Assembly (NCBI RefSeq): GCF_002858745.1
Contig: NZ_PJRO01000003.1
Location: 248,001 to 312,000 of the forward strand
Direction of reading: 5' to 3'
Origin: Mesorhizobium loti
GTDB lineage: Bacteria > Pseudomonadota > Alphaproteobacteria > Rhizobiales > Rhizobiaceae
Length of the DNA: 64,000 nt
In this document: positions 17,341 through 26,071 of the stretch, in pieces
How positions within the stretch are numbered: the stretch's first letter is position 1
Layout: each line of letters opens with the position of its first letter
Program-made: the position numbers and the translations under genes
Notes under the pieces: model-generated
What the model saw: only the letters and a program-made list of their open reading frames with translations
The model's database searches: none
Told to the model about the DNA's origin: nothing

Positions 17341-17495
17341 AAGGCATCGGCCCGAAAATCGGAATCGATTTTCGGAAAGCACGATGCGTAGATTCAAGGT
17401 TTAGAGCGTTTCCGTTTTTACGGAAACGTTCTAACTCTTTGTTTTTACGCAATTCCGGACGTAAAACCGTTGCACACTTTTCCTGGAATTGCTCT
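17341..17495. repeat. composite repeat: AATCG-type palindrome plus RIME-like element, copy 2
   Basis: Part one (17344-17387) has GCATCG...CGATGC enclosing GAAAATCG and CGATTTTC. Part two (17403-17495) is the RIME-like element in inverted orientation relative to copy 1, from GAGCGTTTCCG to GGAATTGCTC. Its outer edge supplies the TAG stop codon of the GH25 gene (minus strand, 17494-17496). Confidence 0.75.
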
Positions 17496-18543
17496 AGCTC
17501 GATTTGTCCGAGACCCAATCGTGCCAGTCGTCTTCCGAACCATGGAAGGCGTTGAGGTCGATCTTTCCGGCGACGCCATGCGACAGGCCGGAACCGGAAT
17601 ACTGCCAGAACACCCATTTACGGCCGGGATAGACCTTGGAGGGGTGCTGTGCCACTGCCCGCAGCCAGAACGGGTAATTCTGGAACTCGCCCCTCAGATT
17701 GTCGCGGTAGAAGTCGGGCGCCGTGTAGATGATCGGCCGCTGGCCGTAGTGCCGCTCCAGCTTGTCCATGAACACCTGCATCTTCTCCAGCACCTTCTCG
17801 CGTGAAGGACGCCGCTTGCAGCTGGATTCGCCATTGTATTCGACATCGATGACCGGCGGCAGTGCGCCGGCAACCTTCGGCACGTTGCGGATGAACCAGT
17901 CGGCCTGTTCGCCGGCGGTGCGGCACCAGTAGAAGAAATGATAGGCACCGCGTCTCAGCCCCGCCTCGCCGGCCTCGCGCCAGTTCTTCCTGAACATCGG
18001 ATCGAGATGGTCGCCGCCATCGGTAGCCTTGATATAGGCGAAGTTGGCACCTTGTGTGCGCAGCCTTGCCCAGTCGATGTCGCCCTGCCAGCGAGAAACG
18101 TCGACGCCGTGCACGGCAAGTTGCCTCGGCGAGGTGGCGCGACCGAAATTGATCGGCTTGGCATCGCGGAAACGACGGGCATAGACATCACCGCGCACGA
18201 TCGCCGCCTTGCGGATCATCGGTTTTTCCGGCGGGGTCAGCAGTGCCGGCTTCGCCGCAGGCAGAGGCATGGCCGGCATGTTAGGCTGCGACCCGGCGAA
18301 GGATTCCACCTCTGGAATGGGTGCTTCCGGAACCGGTGCCGCCATCGCCATTTGCGGAGCGGGCGCTTCGCGCAGTTCGGACCTGATCTCGGCGGTCGGC
18401 ACCGGGCTGTTCGGCCGGGTGATCGAGCTGGTCGTCTCGGAGGATGGCCCCGGCGACAGGACTTCGTCCATGCCGGAGCTGGAAGCGCAGCTGGCGAGCG
18501 CCGCGCAGGCAAGCAGAATTGCCGACACCGTGGTGAAACGCAT
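17494..18543 (-). CDS. GH25-family lysozyme-like lipoprotein
   Basis: This encodes 349 residues. A lipoprotein signal ends LASC with the lipidated Cys at residue 19. A Pro/Ala/Glu-rich linker reaches about residue 140, and a GH25 (Chalaropsis-type muramidase) domain follows: HGVDVSRWQGDIDWA, AYIKATDG, AYHFFYW, PPVIDVEYNG (the catalytic Asp/Glu pair), IYTAPDFY and WVFWQYSGSG. It would cleave peptidoglycan glycan chains from the envelope side. ATG 18543 is chosen because it opens the signal peptide. It is divergent from the CoxE-like gene. Confidence 0.87.
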   Translation of the reverse strand: MRFTTVSAILLACAALASCASSSGMDEVLSPGPSSETTSSITRPNSPVPTAEIRSELREAPAPQMAMAAPVPEAPIPEVESFAGSQPNMPAMPLPAAKPALLTPPEKPMIRKAAIVRGDVYARRFRDAKPINFGRATSPRQLAVHGVDVSRWQGDIDWARLRTQGANFAYIKATDGGDHLDPMFRKNWREAGEAGLRRGAYHFFYWCRTAGEQADWFIRNVPKVAGALPPVIDVEYNGESSCKRRPSREKVLEKMQVFMDKLERHYGQRPIIYTAPDFYRDNLRGEFQNYPFWLRAVAQHPSKVYPGRKWVFWQYSGSGLSHGVAGKIDLNAFHGSEDDWHDWVSDKSS

Positions 18544-18713
18544 GAGAACCCGTACGCAAGAACAAGAACCGGAGACGGGTGCCGATACAAAAACTCCCGC
18601 CAAGGGAATTGCTAACGGGAAATTACCAAAAAAGGCTGAATCTTATTTTTACCATGAGTGTGGTAGCGGCGTAGCGCCTTGCCTCCTCGCTCTCGCCGAC
18701 GCACATTGGCGCC

Positions 18714-19904
18714 ATGTTCATCCCGTTCTTCCTCGAACTGAAGGCCGCCAAGGTTCCCGTCTCGCTACGGGAATATCTTACCCTGCTGGAAAGCCTGGAG
18801 GCGGATCTCGTCAGCTATGATGTCGAAGGTTTCTATTATCTCGCCCGCGCCACCCTGGTGAAGGATGAGCGCCACATCGACCGCTTCGACCAGGTCTTCT
18901 CGCACTACTTCAAGGGAGTTGAGGCGGTTTCTGGAGAAGGCATAGCCGACGTTGCGGCACTGCCTGAGGAATGGCTGCGCCGGCTGGCGGAAAAGACGCT
19001 GACGGAGGAAGAGAAGAAGCTGGTCGAGGCGCTGGGCGGCTTCGACAGGCTGATGGAGACGCTGAAACAGCGGCTGGAGGAGCAGAAGGGCCGCCATCAG
19101 GGTGGTTCGAAATGGATCGGCACGGCCGGCACTTCGCCTTTTGGTGCCTATGGCTACAACCCCGAAGGCGTGCGCATCGGCCAGGCGGAAAGCCGCAATC
19201 GCCGCGCCGTGAAGGTCTGGGACAAGCGCGAGTTCAGGAATTTCGACGACTCTGTCGAACTCGGCACCCGCAATATCAAGGTGGCGCTGAAGCGCCTGCG
19301 CCGCTGGGTGCGCGAGGGTGCCGACGAGGAGCTCGACCTGCCAGGCACCATCCACGCCACTGCCGAGCATGGCTACCTCGATGTTCAGACGCGCCCCGAA
19401 CGGCGCAATGCTGTGAAGCTTCTGATGTTCTTCGATGTCGGTGGCTCGATGGACGACCACATCAAGGTGGTGGAGGAGCTGTTCTCGGCGGCCCGTGCGG
19501 AATTCCGGCAGCTTGAATATTTCTACTTCCACAACTGCCTGTATGAGGACGTCTGGAAGGACAACCATCGCCGCTACACAGAGAAGATCCCGACTTTTGA
19601 CGTGCTGCACAAATATGGCCACGACTACAAGGTGATCTTTGTCGGCGACGCCTCGATGAGTCCCTATGAGATCGTCTCGCCGGGCGGCGCGGTCGAGCAC
19701 TGGAACAAGGAGGCCGGTGCTACCTGGCTGCAGCGTGTGCTCAACCAGTGGCCAAACGCCGTCTGGCTGAACCCGACCCGCGAACAGCATTGGAGCTATA
19801 CACATTCCATCAGCATGATCCACGACGTCTTCGGCGGCCGCATGTATCCGCTGACATTGACCGGCCTGGAGACCGCGACAAAACAACTGTCGCGAAAACA
19901 CTGA
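18714..19904 (+). CDS. CoxE-like VWA-domain protein
   Basis: This encodes 396 residues. The N-terminal part (FIPFFLELKAAKVPVSLREYLTLLE) is typical of CoxE-like proteins, and a C-terminal von Willebrand A domain has the MIDAS-like start FFDVGGSMDDH (D241-x-G-x-S). A basic GGSKWIGTAGTSPFGAYGYNPEG segment precedes it. Such proteins work with MoxR ATPases in maturation of large metalloenzymes such as CO dehydrogenase, but no such enzyme is encoded here. Its probable ATPase partner is at 15872, separated by the GNAT and GH25 genes. Confidence 0.87.
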   Translation: MFIPFFLELKAAKVPVSLREYLTLLESLEADLVSYDVEGFYYLARATLVKDERHIDRFDQVFSHYFKGVEAVSGEGIADVAALPEEWLRRLAEKTLTEEEKKLVEALGGFDRLMETLKQRLEEQKGRHQGGSKWIGTAGTSPFGAYGYNPEGVRIGQAESRNRRAVKVWDKREFRNFDDSVELGTRNIKVALKRLRRWVREGADEELDLPGTIHATAEHGYLDVQTRPERRNAVKLLMFFDVGGSMDDHIKVVEELFSAARAEFRQLEYFYFHNCLYEDVWKDNHRRYTEKIPTFDVLHKYGHDYKVIFVGDASMSPYEIVSPGGAVEHWNKEAGATWLQRVLNQWPNAVWLNPTREQHWSYTHSISMIHDVFGGRMYPLTLTGLETATKQLSRKH

Positions 19905-19931
19905 TTGCTACTCTCTCCTTCCGGCAAACAA

Positions 19932-19957
19932 AAAACCCGGCCGAATGGCCGGGTTTT
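19932..19957. terminator. bidirectional terminator between CoxE-like gene and carD
   Basis: AAAACCCGGCC, loop GAAT, GGCCGGGTTTT: perfect 11-bp arms with A and T tracts on both sides, between convergent genes ending at 19904 and 19980. Confidence 0.85.
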
Positions 19958-19979
19958 CGTAATTCGGGAGAAGAAGCGA

Positions 19980-20564
19980 TTAGGCAGCTTCTTCCTGTTC
20001 GGTCTCTTCATTGTCAGCCTTGGCGCCGCGCTTAGGGCCCTTGTTGAGGTTTACCTCGATCAGGCGCACCGCTTCGGTTTCCGACATGCGGTTCACAGCC
20101 GCGATCTCGCGAGCCATGCGGTCGAGCGCAGCTTCATAAAGCTGACGCTCGGAATAGGACTGCTCCGGCTGGTTCTCTGCGCGGTAGAGGTCGCGCACGA
20201 CTTCCGAGATCGAGATCAGGTCACCGGAATTGATCTTCGCATCATATTCCTGGGCGCGGCGCGACCACATGGTGCGCTTTACGCGGGCACGGCCCTGCAC
20301 GACCTTCAGCGCGCGATCGACATAGTCGGTCTCGGAAAGCTTGCGCATACCGATCGAAGTTGCCTTGGCGACCGGCACCTTCAGGCGCATCTTGTCCTTC
20401 TGGAAATCAATGACGAACAGCTCCAGCTTGTGGCCCGCCACCTCCTGCTCGTCGATCGAGACAATCTGGCCGACGCCATGCGCCGGGTAGACGATGAACT
20501 CGCCGGTCTTGAAACCGTGACGGGCTGCGGATACGGACTTCTTCTGCGGGGTTGTCGTTGCCAT
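19980..20564 (-). CDS. carD: CarD/CdnL-family RNA polymerase-binding regulator
   Basis: This encodes 194 residues. The N-terminal RNA polymerase interaction domain (FKTGEFIVYPAHGVGQIVSIDEQEVAG) is followed by an all-helical DNA-binding domain (RAQEYDAKINSGDLISISEVVRDLYR) and an acidic C-terminus. The protein stabilises open promoter complexes, notably at rRNA and housekeeping promoters. AAGGAG lies upstream of the ATG. The leader contains an inverted repeat (GCCGGCAG, GCCT, CTGCCGGC at 20590-20609). Confidence 0.92.
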   Translation of the reverse strand: MATTTPQKKSVSAARHGFKTGEFIVYPAHGVGQIVSIDEQEVAGHKLELFVIDFQKDKMRLKVPVAKATSIGMRKLSETDYVDRALKVVQGRARVKRTMWSRRAQEYDAKINSGDLISISEVVRDLYRAENQPEQSYSERQLYEAALDRMAREIAAVNRMSETEAVRLIEVNLNKGPKRGAKADNEETEQEEAA

Positions 20565-20927
20565 TACGCCCTGAACTCCTTGTTGTGACGCCGGCAGGCC
20601 TCTGCCGGCAGAACTGGGGCTGCCGGATCAGGTCCGGCCTGGAATGCCACACAACAAGCGAAATCCTCCGGAAAAAGCCTGCGCCGGCCAACCGCAAAAC
20701 TGCGTCCGCCTGGCCCAGAGTGCTCTGGTCCGGAATTGGAAGTCACCTTTCGATGATTAGGGGCGTGTGCGCCATAAATCGACGTTGTGTCACCGGCATG
20801 TTTTTTCCGTGTAACACAAAAACTCGCAAGAATCAAGATTTTGCTGCATACGCGAAGGACAAGCACTACCCTGCCTGTCAAGACGGTTAGCACATTCCTG
20901 CTGTTGCAGCTGCGCTGTCTTGAACCG
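20565..20927. other. carD-fdxA intergenic region
   Basis: This 363-bp stretch holds the carD leader with an 8-bp-arm inverted repeat at 20590-20609 and presumably the carD promoter. It also holds A+T-richer sequence around 20805-20875. No gene or tRNA is visible. Confidence 0.4.
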
Positions 20928-21266
20928 TCAGTCGCCGCCGCCCGGCTCCGGCGAGAAGTACTTTTCGAACTTCTCCGTCTCGCCATCGAACTGCTTGGCG
21001 TCAGCTGGCGCGTCCTTCTTGGTGGTGATGTTAGGCCACTTCTCGGCGTACTCGGTATTGATCTGGAGCCATTTGTCGAGGCCCGGCTCGGTGTCCGGCT
21101 TGATCGCGTCGGCGGGACATTCCGGCTCGCAAACCCCGCAGTCGATGCACTCGTCCGGATGAATGACGAGCATGTTGTCGCCTTCGTAGAAACAATCGAC
21201 CGGACACACCTCGACGCAGTCCATGTACTTGCATTTGATGCAATTGTCAGTGACGAGGTAGGTCAT
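20928..21266 (-). CDS. fdxA: 7Fe ferredoxin (FdxA type)
   Basis: This encodes 112 residues. Cysteines 9, 12, 17, 21 and 25 in the first half and C40-x2-C43-x2-C46-x3-C50-P in the second fit one [3Fe-4S] and one [4Fe-4S] cluster, as in alphaproteobacterial FdxA. The C-terminal ~50 residues are the usual non-cluster extension. The start is [13 protein letters not shown] at 21266; the frame continues upstream into a RIME-like repeat, which is not coding. It is a general electron carrier. Confidence 0.92.
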   Translation of the reverse strand: MTYLVTDNCIKCKYMDCVEVCPVDCFYEGDNMLVIHPDECIDCGVCEPECPADAIKPDTEPGLDKWLQINTEYAEKWPNITTKKDAPADAKQFDGETEKFEKYFSPEPGGGD

Positions 21267-21300
21267 GGCCTGCTCCGGGAAAGTCCCGTTCTTCTCTCTA

Positions 21301-21400
21301 GAGCAATTCCAGCAAAAGTGTGTAGCGGTTTTGCGTTCGGAATTGCGTAAAAACAAAAAGTTAGAGCGTTTCCGCGTTTCCGTGAAAAACGGAAACGCTC
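21301..21400. repeat. RIME-like intergenic mosaic element, copy 3
   Basis: GAGCAATTCC...GGAATTGC followed by GAGCGTTTCCG...CGGAAACGCTC, same orientation as copy 1 and almost identical to it. It lies between fdxA and the S4 gene. The remaining bases to 21518 hold nothing recognised. Confidence 0.8.
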
Positions 21401-21518
21401 CATTGTTGCCGGTCAGGTAACGTCTTTGGCCAACGCTTGCAAGGCCGGCTCATTCCAAGGAATTGGCCCAGGCAGGTTTTGCATTCCAGCGGCTACGCCG
21501 CAACGGGCCTTTATGCTC

Positions 21519-21905
21519 TCAATTCTCGTCGCGCAGGCGATCGGTTTGCCGCCTCTCCTTCTTGGTCGGCCGGCCACTGCCGCTGTCACGCAGCGGCACG
21601 ATCGCGTCAGGCAACGCCTCCTTGCGGGCCGTCGGTACCGGCGACATATTCTCGTAGAGCGTGCGCGCCTCTTCCGCAGGACCACGTCTGACACCTGGCG
21701 CCAGCACTTTCCAGACCAGGATTCGGCCATCGAGCGTGATGGTCAGAACATCACCAATCTTGACCAGATCCGATGCCTGCGCTGCTTTGTCGCGGTTGAT
21801 GCGCACTCGCCCGGCAACCGCCAGCTTGGCAGCCAGCGATCGCGACTTCACCGCACGCGCGAAAAACAGCCATTTGTCGATGCGCTGGCGACCCTCGGCA
21901 ACCAT
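21519..21905 (-). CDS. S4-domain RNA-binding protein, Hsp15-like
   Basis: This encodes 128 residues. The S4 RNA-binding module spans about residues 7-60 (RQRIDKWLFFARAVKSRSLAAKLAVAGRVRIN, DKAAQASDLVKIGDVLTI) and a basic C-terminal tail follows (GRPTKKERRQTDRLRDE). Hsp15-type proteins recycle stalled 50S subunits. It starts 46 bp after the helicase stop and is cotranscribed with it; the pairing is common in rhizobia. Confidence 0.88.
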   Translation of the reverse strand: MVAEGRQRIDKWLFFARAVKSRSLAAKLAVAGRVRINRDKAAQASDLVKIGDVLTITLDGRILVWKVLAPGVRRGPAEEARTLYENMSPVPTARKEALPDAIVPLRDSGSGRPTKKERRQTDRLRDEN

Positions 21906-21951
21906 CGGTTCAAAGACCGAGGCAAGGCGCCGAGAGACGCAGGCGCGCCAT

Positions 21952-24900
21952 CTACTTCTTCAGCTGGTCGCGCAGCGCGGCCAGTTTGGCAAACGGGGAG
22001 TCGGGATCGAAGCGCACTGGGCGTTCCTCCCGCGGCTTCGCCTGGAAGGAGGGCTTGCCACCCTTGCCCTCCGACCTGCGGCCGTCCTGTTTTGCCTTCC
22101 AGTCCGGGCGGCCGTCGCGCCGATCCTGGCGCTCGCCTTGCGGCTTGCCGCCGGGACGGTCCTGCCGGCCACCTTCGCCATTGGCGCGGCCCTTGAAGCG
22201 ATCGCGCGAGAAGCGCTCGCGGTTGTTGCCTTGATCGCCGCCTTCGCGGTTGGAAGGTTTGTTTTCGCCAGCCGCCTGCGCATTGCGGCCACCACGATGC
22301 TGGCGATTGTCGCGACGATGCTCGAAACGCGCCTGCCGCCACAGCAGGATCGGCTTCGGCTCTTCCGTCTCGGCCTTGGCCGCTTCGCCGCTTGGCGCGG
22401 TCTCGGCGCCTTCGCTTGCGACAGCTTCGACCTGCTGCCCGGTTTCGCCTGCAGGCGGCTCGGTCGCCTCGACCACTTCACCAGCCACGTCTGCAACCGC
22501 GGCAACTTCTGCGGTCTCGTCGACAGGCTCAGCTGCTTCTGCAACCTGAGCCGCCTCCACGGTCTCCGTCGCCTCAGCGGTTTCAACACCCACCTCGACG
22601 CTTTCCCCGTCAGCAGCGTCTTCCGCGGCAGCCTCGATCTCCAAAGTCTCGGTAGCCGGCTCTGAGACAGACTCGGCGTCAGCCGCCACAGATTCGCCGG
22701 TGGCCTGCGCAGCCTCGCCTGCGACGGCTGTGTCGACCGTCTGCGCCGCCGCTTTCGCGGCAGCGTCGGCAGCAGCCTTGGCTTCCGCAGCCTCACGGGC
22801 AGCCTGGTCGAGAGCCTCGAGCTTGGCCTTGACGTCCGCCGCAGGCTTCGGCTCCGCACGGTAGCCGAGACCCTTCAAAATCTCTTCCATGTCGTCGGCC
22901 GTGGCGCCGAGGATCGACATCATCGGCGGCGTCACCATGAAGGCCTGGCCGTCATAGGCGCCATCGGGGCGAACGCCCACGCCCGGCTTCCAGTTGGTCG
23001 CTGGACGGATAAGGTCGGCCAGGCGTTCGAGAATGTCGACACGCACCGCGCGGCGGCCAAGATTGCGGTAGCCGGCCAATCGGTAGAATGCCTTGTCGAA
23101 CGTCGGGTCGATCACGATCGAAGTGCGGCCCGAGGCCAGCGCGTGGACTACATCGCCGAACCCCTGATGATCCTTGCCGTCGTTCTTCAGCGCCCACAAA
23201 AGCGTCACCAGGCCTGCCGGGGCCGGCTTGATCAGCGACGGCACGAAGACATGATAGGCGCCGAAACGCACGCCCAGACGCCGCAGCGCCGCACGGCCTT
23301 CCTGGTCGAGGGTACGCATCTCTTCCGCAATATCGCGCCGGTTGATGAGGCCGAAATGCTCGACGAGCTGAAAAGCGATGCCGCGCGCAATGCCGGTCAA
23401 CTGCTCGGCATTCTTCATGTCGACCAGCGGCTTCAAAAGCAGCTCGACCTGGAAATTGACGAAACGTTCGGCGCGCGTCGCCACCTTGTCGCGGGCCGGA
23501 CCTGTCAACTGTTCGTCGGCAAGCAGCACCAGACGCGGCTTCAACGCGTCTTCACCGGCCACCAGCGTGCCGATCGGCGCGCCGATCCAGCGCAGCACGC
23601 CGTCGGAGCCCAGGGCGATGTCATTATTGCCGGACGCCGCGAAGCGCTCGGCACGTGCTTCGAACTCCGAGGCAAGCGCTTTCTGCGCGGCCGAACGCAC
23701 GGCCTTGGCATCTTCACCGCCGGCGCCCTGGTCTGCCGTGAAGCGGAACCCTTGCAATTCGCCGACATGATGGCCCTCGACGAGGACGGTTCCGGTTGGG
23801 CTGATTTCGGCTTCGGGCATGGTATTTTCTCTAAGGCGCCGCATGAGGACGGAAGTCCTGCGATCAACGAAGCGTTTCGTCAACCGCTCATGTAGTGCGT
23901 CCGACAATCTGTCTTCGATTTCCCGTGTCTTTTCTTGCCAGTGTGTCGGATCGGCAAGCCAACCTGGACGATTGGATACAAAAGTCCACGTGCGGATCTG
24001 GGCGATGCGATGCGAGAGCGTGTCGATGTCACCCTCCGTGGTATCGGCTCGACGCACCTGTTCGGCCATGTAGGTTTCGTCGACATGGCCGCGCCTGGCA
24101 AGGTCCATATAGATGGAAGCGACGAGGTCGGCATGCTGGGCGGGCGCGATCTTGCGATAGTCCGGCAAGGCGCAGACTTCCCATAGCAAGGCAACGCGCT
24201 CGCGGTTGGTGGCGAGTGAACGGATTTCGCCATCCTTCGACAGGAACTCCAACGCCTGTGCATCGACTGCCGGCAGCGCACGGGTCAGTCCTTCCACCGG
24301 CGCATTGGTCTCGATCGACCGTTTCAAGGCATCGAGGTTGGAGAAGTCGAAGGTCGGCGTGCGCCACTGCAGAACTTTCACCGGCTCGAAATCATGGCTT
24401 TCGATTTTCTGGACGAGGTCGTCGTCAAGCGGATCGACCTGACCGGTGACGCCGAAAGTACCGTCGCGCAGATGTCGGCCGGCGCGGCCGGCGATCTGGC
24501 CGAGCTCCGCCGCGGTCAGGTTGCGATATTGATAGCCGTCGAACTTCCTGTTCTGGGCAAAGGCGACGTGGTCGACATCGAGATTCAGCCCCATGCCAAT
24601 GGCATCGGTAGCAACCAGATAGTCGACATCGCCGGATTGATAGAGCGCCACCTGGGCGTTGCGCGTGCGGGGCGACAGCGCGCCGAGCACGACTGCGGCG
24701 CCGCCCTGCTGGCGGCGGATCAGTTCGGCAATACCGTAGACCTCATCTGCCGAGAAGGCGACAATGGCAGAGCGACGCGGCAGACGAGTAAGCTTCTTGG
24801 AACCGGCATAGGCAAGATGCGACAGGCGCGGCCTGGTCACCACCGATACGCCCCTGAGCAGCTTCTGCAGGATGCCGTGCATGGTGGCGGCGCCCAGCAG

Positions 24901-25299
24901 CAGCGTCTCCTGCCTGCCGCGCAGGTTGAGGATGCGGTCGGTGAAGATATGGCCACGTTCGAGATCGCCGGCCAATTGCACCTCATCGATGGCGACGAAT
25001 GCGGCATCGGTCTCGCGCGGCAGCGCCTCGACGGTATGGACTGAGTATTTCGCCCCGGCGGGCTGGATCTTCTCCTCGCCGGTTACCAGCGCAACTTTGC
25101 TGGCGCCGACCCTCTCGCATAGCCGGGCGTAGACCTCGCGCGCCAGAAGACGCAGCGGCAAGCCTATGATGCCGCTCTCATGCGCAATCATTCTTTCGAT
25201 GGCGAGATGCGTTTTGCCCGTGTTGGTCGGACCAAGCACGGCCGTGACGTCGCGCCCGGAAAGAATCAGCGGTTCGGTAGGTTTGGGATGGATATTCAT
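21952..25299 (-). CDS. Suv3-like DEAD/DEAH-family RNA helicase with disordered tail
   Basis: This encodes 1115 residues. Walker A GPTNTGKT (23-30) and motif II FVAIDEVQL, close to the DEIQ box of mitochondrial Suv3, lie in the N-terminal RecA domain. Motif VI region ELGQIAGRAGRHLRDG is in the second. Suv3-type helical domains extend to about residue 790. A long Ala/Glu/Thr acidic stretch follows, and then an Arg/Gly/Asn-rich basic tail (QHRGGRNAQAAGENKPSNREGG). ATG 25299 is preferred since it immediately precedes the conserved core; an ATG at 25368 would add 23 residues with no ribosome binding site. A role in RNA turnover is likely. Confidence 0.88.
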   Translation of the reverse strand: MNIHPKPTEPLILSGRDVTAVLGPTNTGKTHLAIERMIAHESGIIGLPLRLLAREVYARLCERVGASKVALVTGEEKIQPAGAKYSVHTVEALPRETDAAFVAIDEVQLAGDLERGHIFTDRILNLRGRQETLLLGAATMHGILQKLLRGVSVVTRPRLSHLAYAGSKKLTRLPRRSAIVAFSADEVYGIAELIRRQQGGAAVVLGALSPRTRNAQVALYQSGDVDYLVATDAIGMGLNLDVDHVAFAQNRKFDGYQYRNLTAAELGQIAGRAGRHLRDGTFGVTGQVDPLDDDLVQKIESHDFEPVKVLQWRTPTFDFSNLDALKRSIETNAPVEGLTRALPAVDAQALEFLSKDGEIRSLATNRERVALLWEVCALPDYRKIAPAQHADLVASIYMDLARRGHVDETYMAEQVRRADTTEGDIDTLSHRIAQIRTWTFVSNRPGWLADPTHWQEKTREIEDRLSDALHERLTKRFVDRRTSVLMRRLRENTMPEAEISPTGTVLVEGHHVGELQGFRFTADQGAGGEDAKAVRSAAQKALASEFEARAERFAASGNNDIALGSDGVLRWIGAPIGTLVAGEDALKPRLVLLADEQLTGPARDKVATRAERFVNFQVELLLKPLVDMKNAEQLTGIARGIAFQLVEHFGLINRRDIAEEMRTLDQEGRAALRRLGVRFGAYHVFVPSLIKPAPAGLVTLLWALKNDGKDHQGFGDVVHALASGRTSIVIDPTFDKAFYRLAGYRNLGRRAVRVDILERLADLIRPATNWKPGVGVRPDGAYDGQAFMVTPPMMSILGATADDMEEILKGLGYRAEPKPAADVKAKLEALDQAAREAAEAKAAADAAAKAAAQTVDTAVAGEAAQATGESVAADAESVSEPATETLEIEAAAEDAADGESVEVGVETAEATETVEAAQVAEAAEPVDETAEVAAVADVAGEVVEATEPPAGETGQQVEAVASEGAETAPSGEAAKAETEEPKPILLWRQARFEHRRDNRQHRGGRNAQAAGENKPSNREGGDQGNNRERFSRDRFKGRANGEGGRQDRPGGKPQGERQDRRDGRPDWKAKQDGRRSEGKGGKPSFQAKPREERPVRFDPDSPFAKLAALRDQLKK

Positions 25300-26026
25300 C
25301 GGCCCGGAAAGGAGACCTTTTCCCGTGATCGGCGCCGCCTTGCCCGACGACAGCGCACACATAGGCATTCATACGCCGGAGCGAAAGCATAATGTTCATG
25401 GAAGCGTCGCACCCGAGCATCTCACCCGGTCTTTTTGTACCGCCGGATTAACGCCCGGAACGAGTCTGGAACGAATCAGCGACGAATCGCTGACTCTTCA
25501 CGATTCATGGTTTGTTCACGGCTAGATATGGATCCAAAGCCAGCAGGTCGCACCACATGCTGAATCGGCTAAGCGATCAAACCATCCAGTTGCGCTGACT
25601 GCCGTTAACTTTTGCCGGCAAGAGGCACCTGGTCGAGTGCCGGCTAACGGATAACCCAACTCAACACCCTGAAATGATAGCATTTTCTTAATAGGCATTA
25701 ACCAGATCGGGCCGTCAGGCGCGCGTTCTCGTTAACGATTCGACCAAAGCCGGAACGAATCGGCGACGAATCAGCGATGGCGGAAGTTTCCCTATCTGTT
25801 CACCCCAACATCTGGTGTTGTGCACAGCTTGTCCACCAACGATTCACAGCCTGACAATGTGTTTGTTCACCTTGCATCGATCCACCGTTAACTTTCGCGT
25901 GCCAGATCGGCACACTCAGCTGCAGCGCCGATGGTCACTCGACACCCATCGGCGATCCCATCGCTGAACGAGATATGTCTGTCGCAAACAAGGATCAGAG
26001 CACGTCCCGGACAGCTGAAAAACGAA
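25300..26026. other. long intergenic region with direct repeats and GTTAAC sites
   Basis: About 730 bp without a convincing gene. It contains a direct repeat GGAACGAATC-x-GCGACGAATC at 25468-25488 and 25752-25772 (20 of 21 identical). The first copy overlaps an inverted repeat, TCAGCGA-CGAA-TCGCTGA. GTTAAC occurs near 25613, 25733 and 25889, and TTAATAGGCATTAACC near 25689. It is A+T-richer than its surroundings, which fits a complex regulatory region, perhaps of the helicase gene. Confidence 0.4.
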
Positions 26027-26052
26027 AAACGGGCCGCAAGCGGCCCGCTCCA
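26027..26052 (-). terminator. terminator of phaB
   Basis: Read on the minus strand: GGGCCGC, short loop, GCGGCCC, then GTTTTTCGTTTTT. It lies about 20 bp beyond the phaB stop. Confidence 0.8.
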
Positions 26053-26071
26053 CTGCGAGGCGAGAGATCGC

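Noticed and set aside
20590..20609. GCCGGCAG...CTGCCGGC hairpin before carD as a terminator or riboswitch
   Set aside because: No T tract on either side and no ligand-aptamer features; recorded only as an inverted repeat in the leader.
21267..21356. N-terminal extension of fdxA
   Set aside because: The extension is translated RIME-like repeat; the conserved ferredoxin starts at MTYLVTDNC.
25685..25705. CtrA-like site TTAATAGGCATTAACC
   Set aside because: Spacing between TTAA halves is six, not seven, and no gene start is suitably placed.
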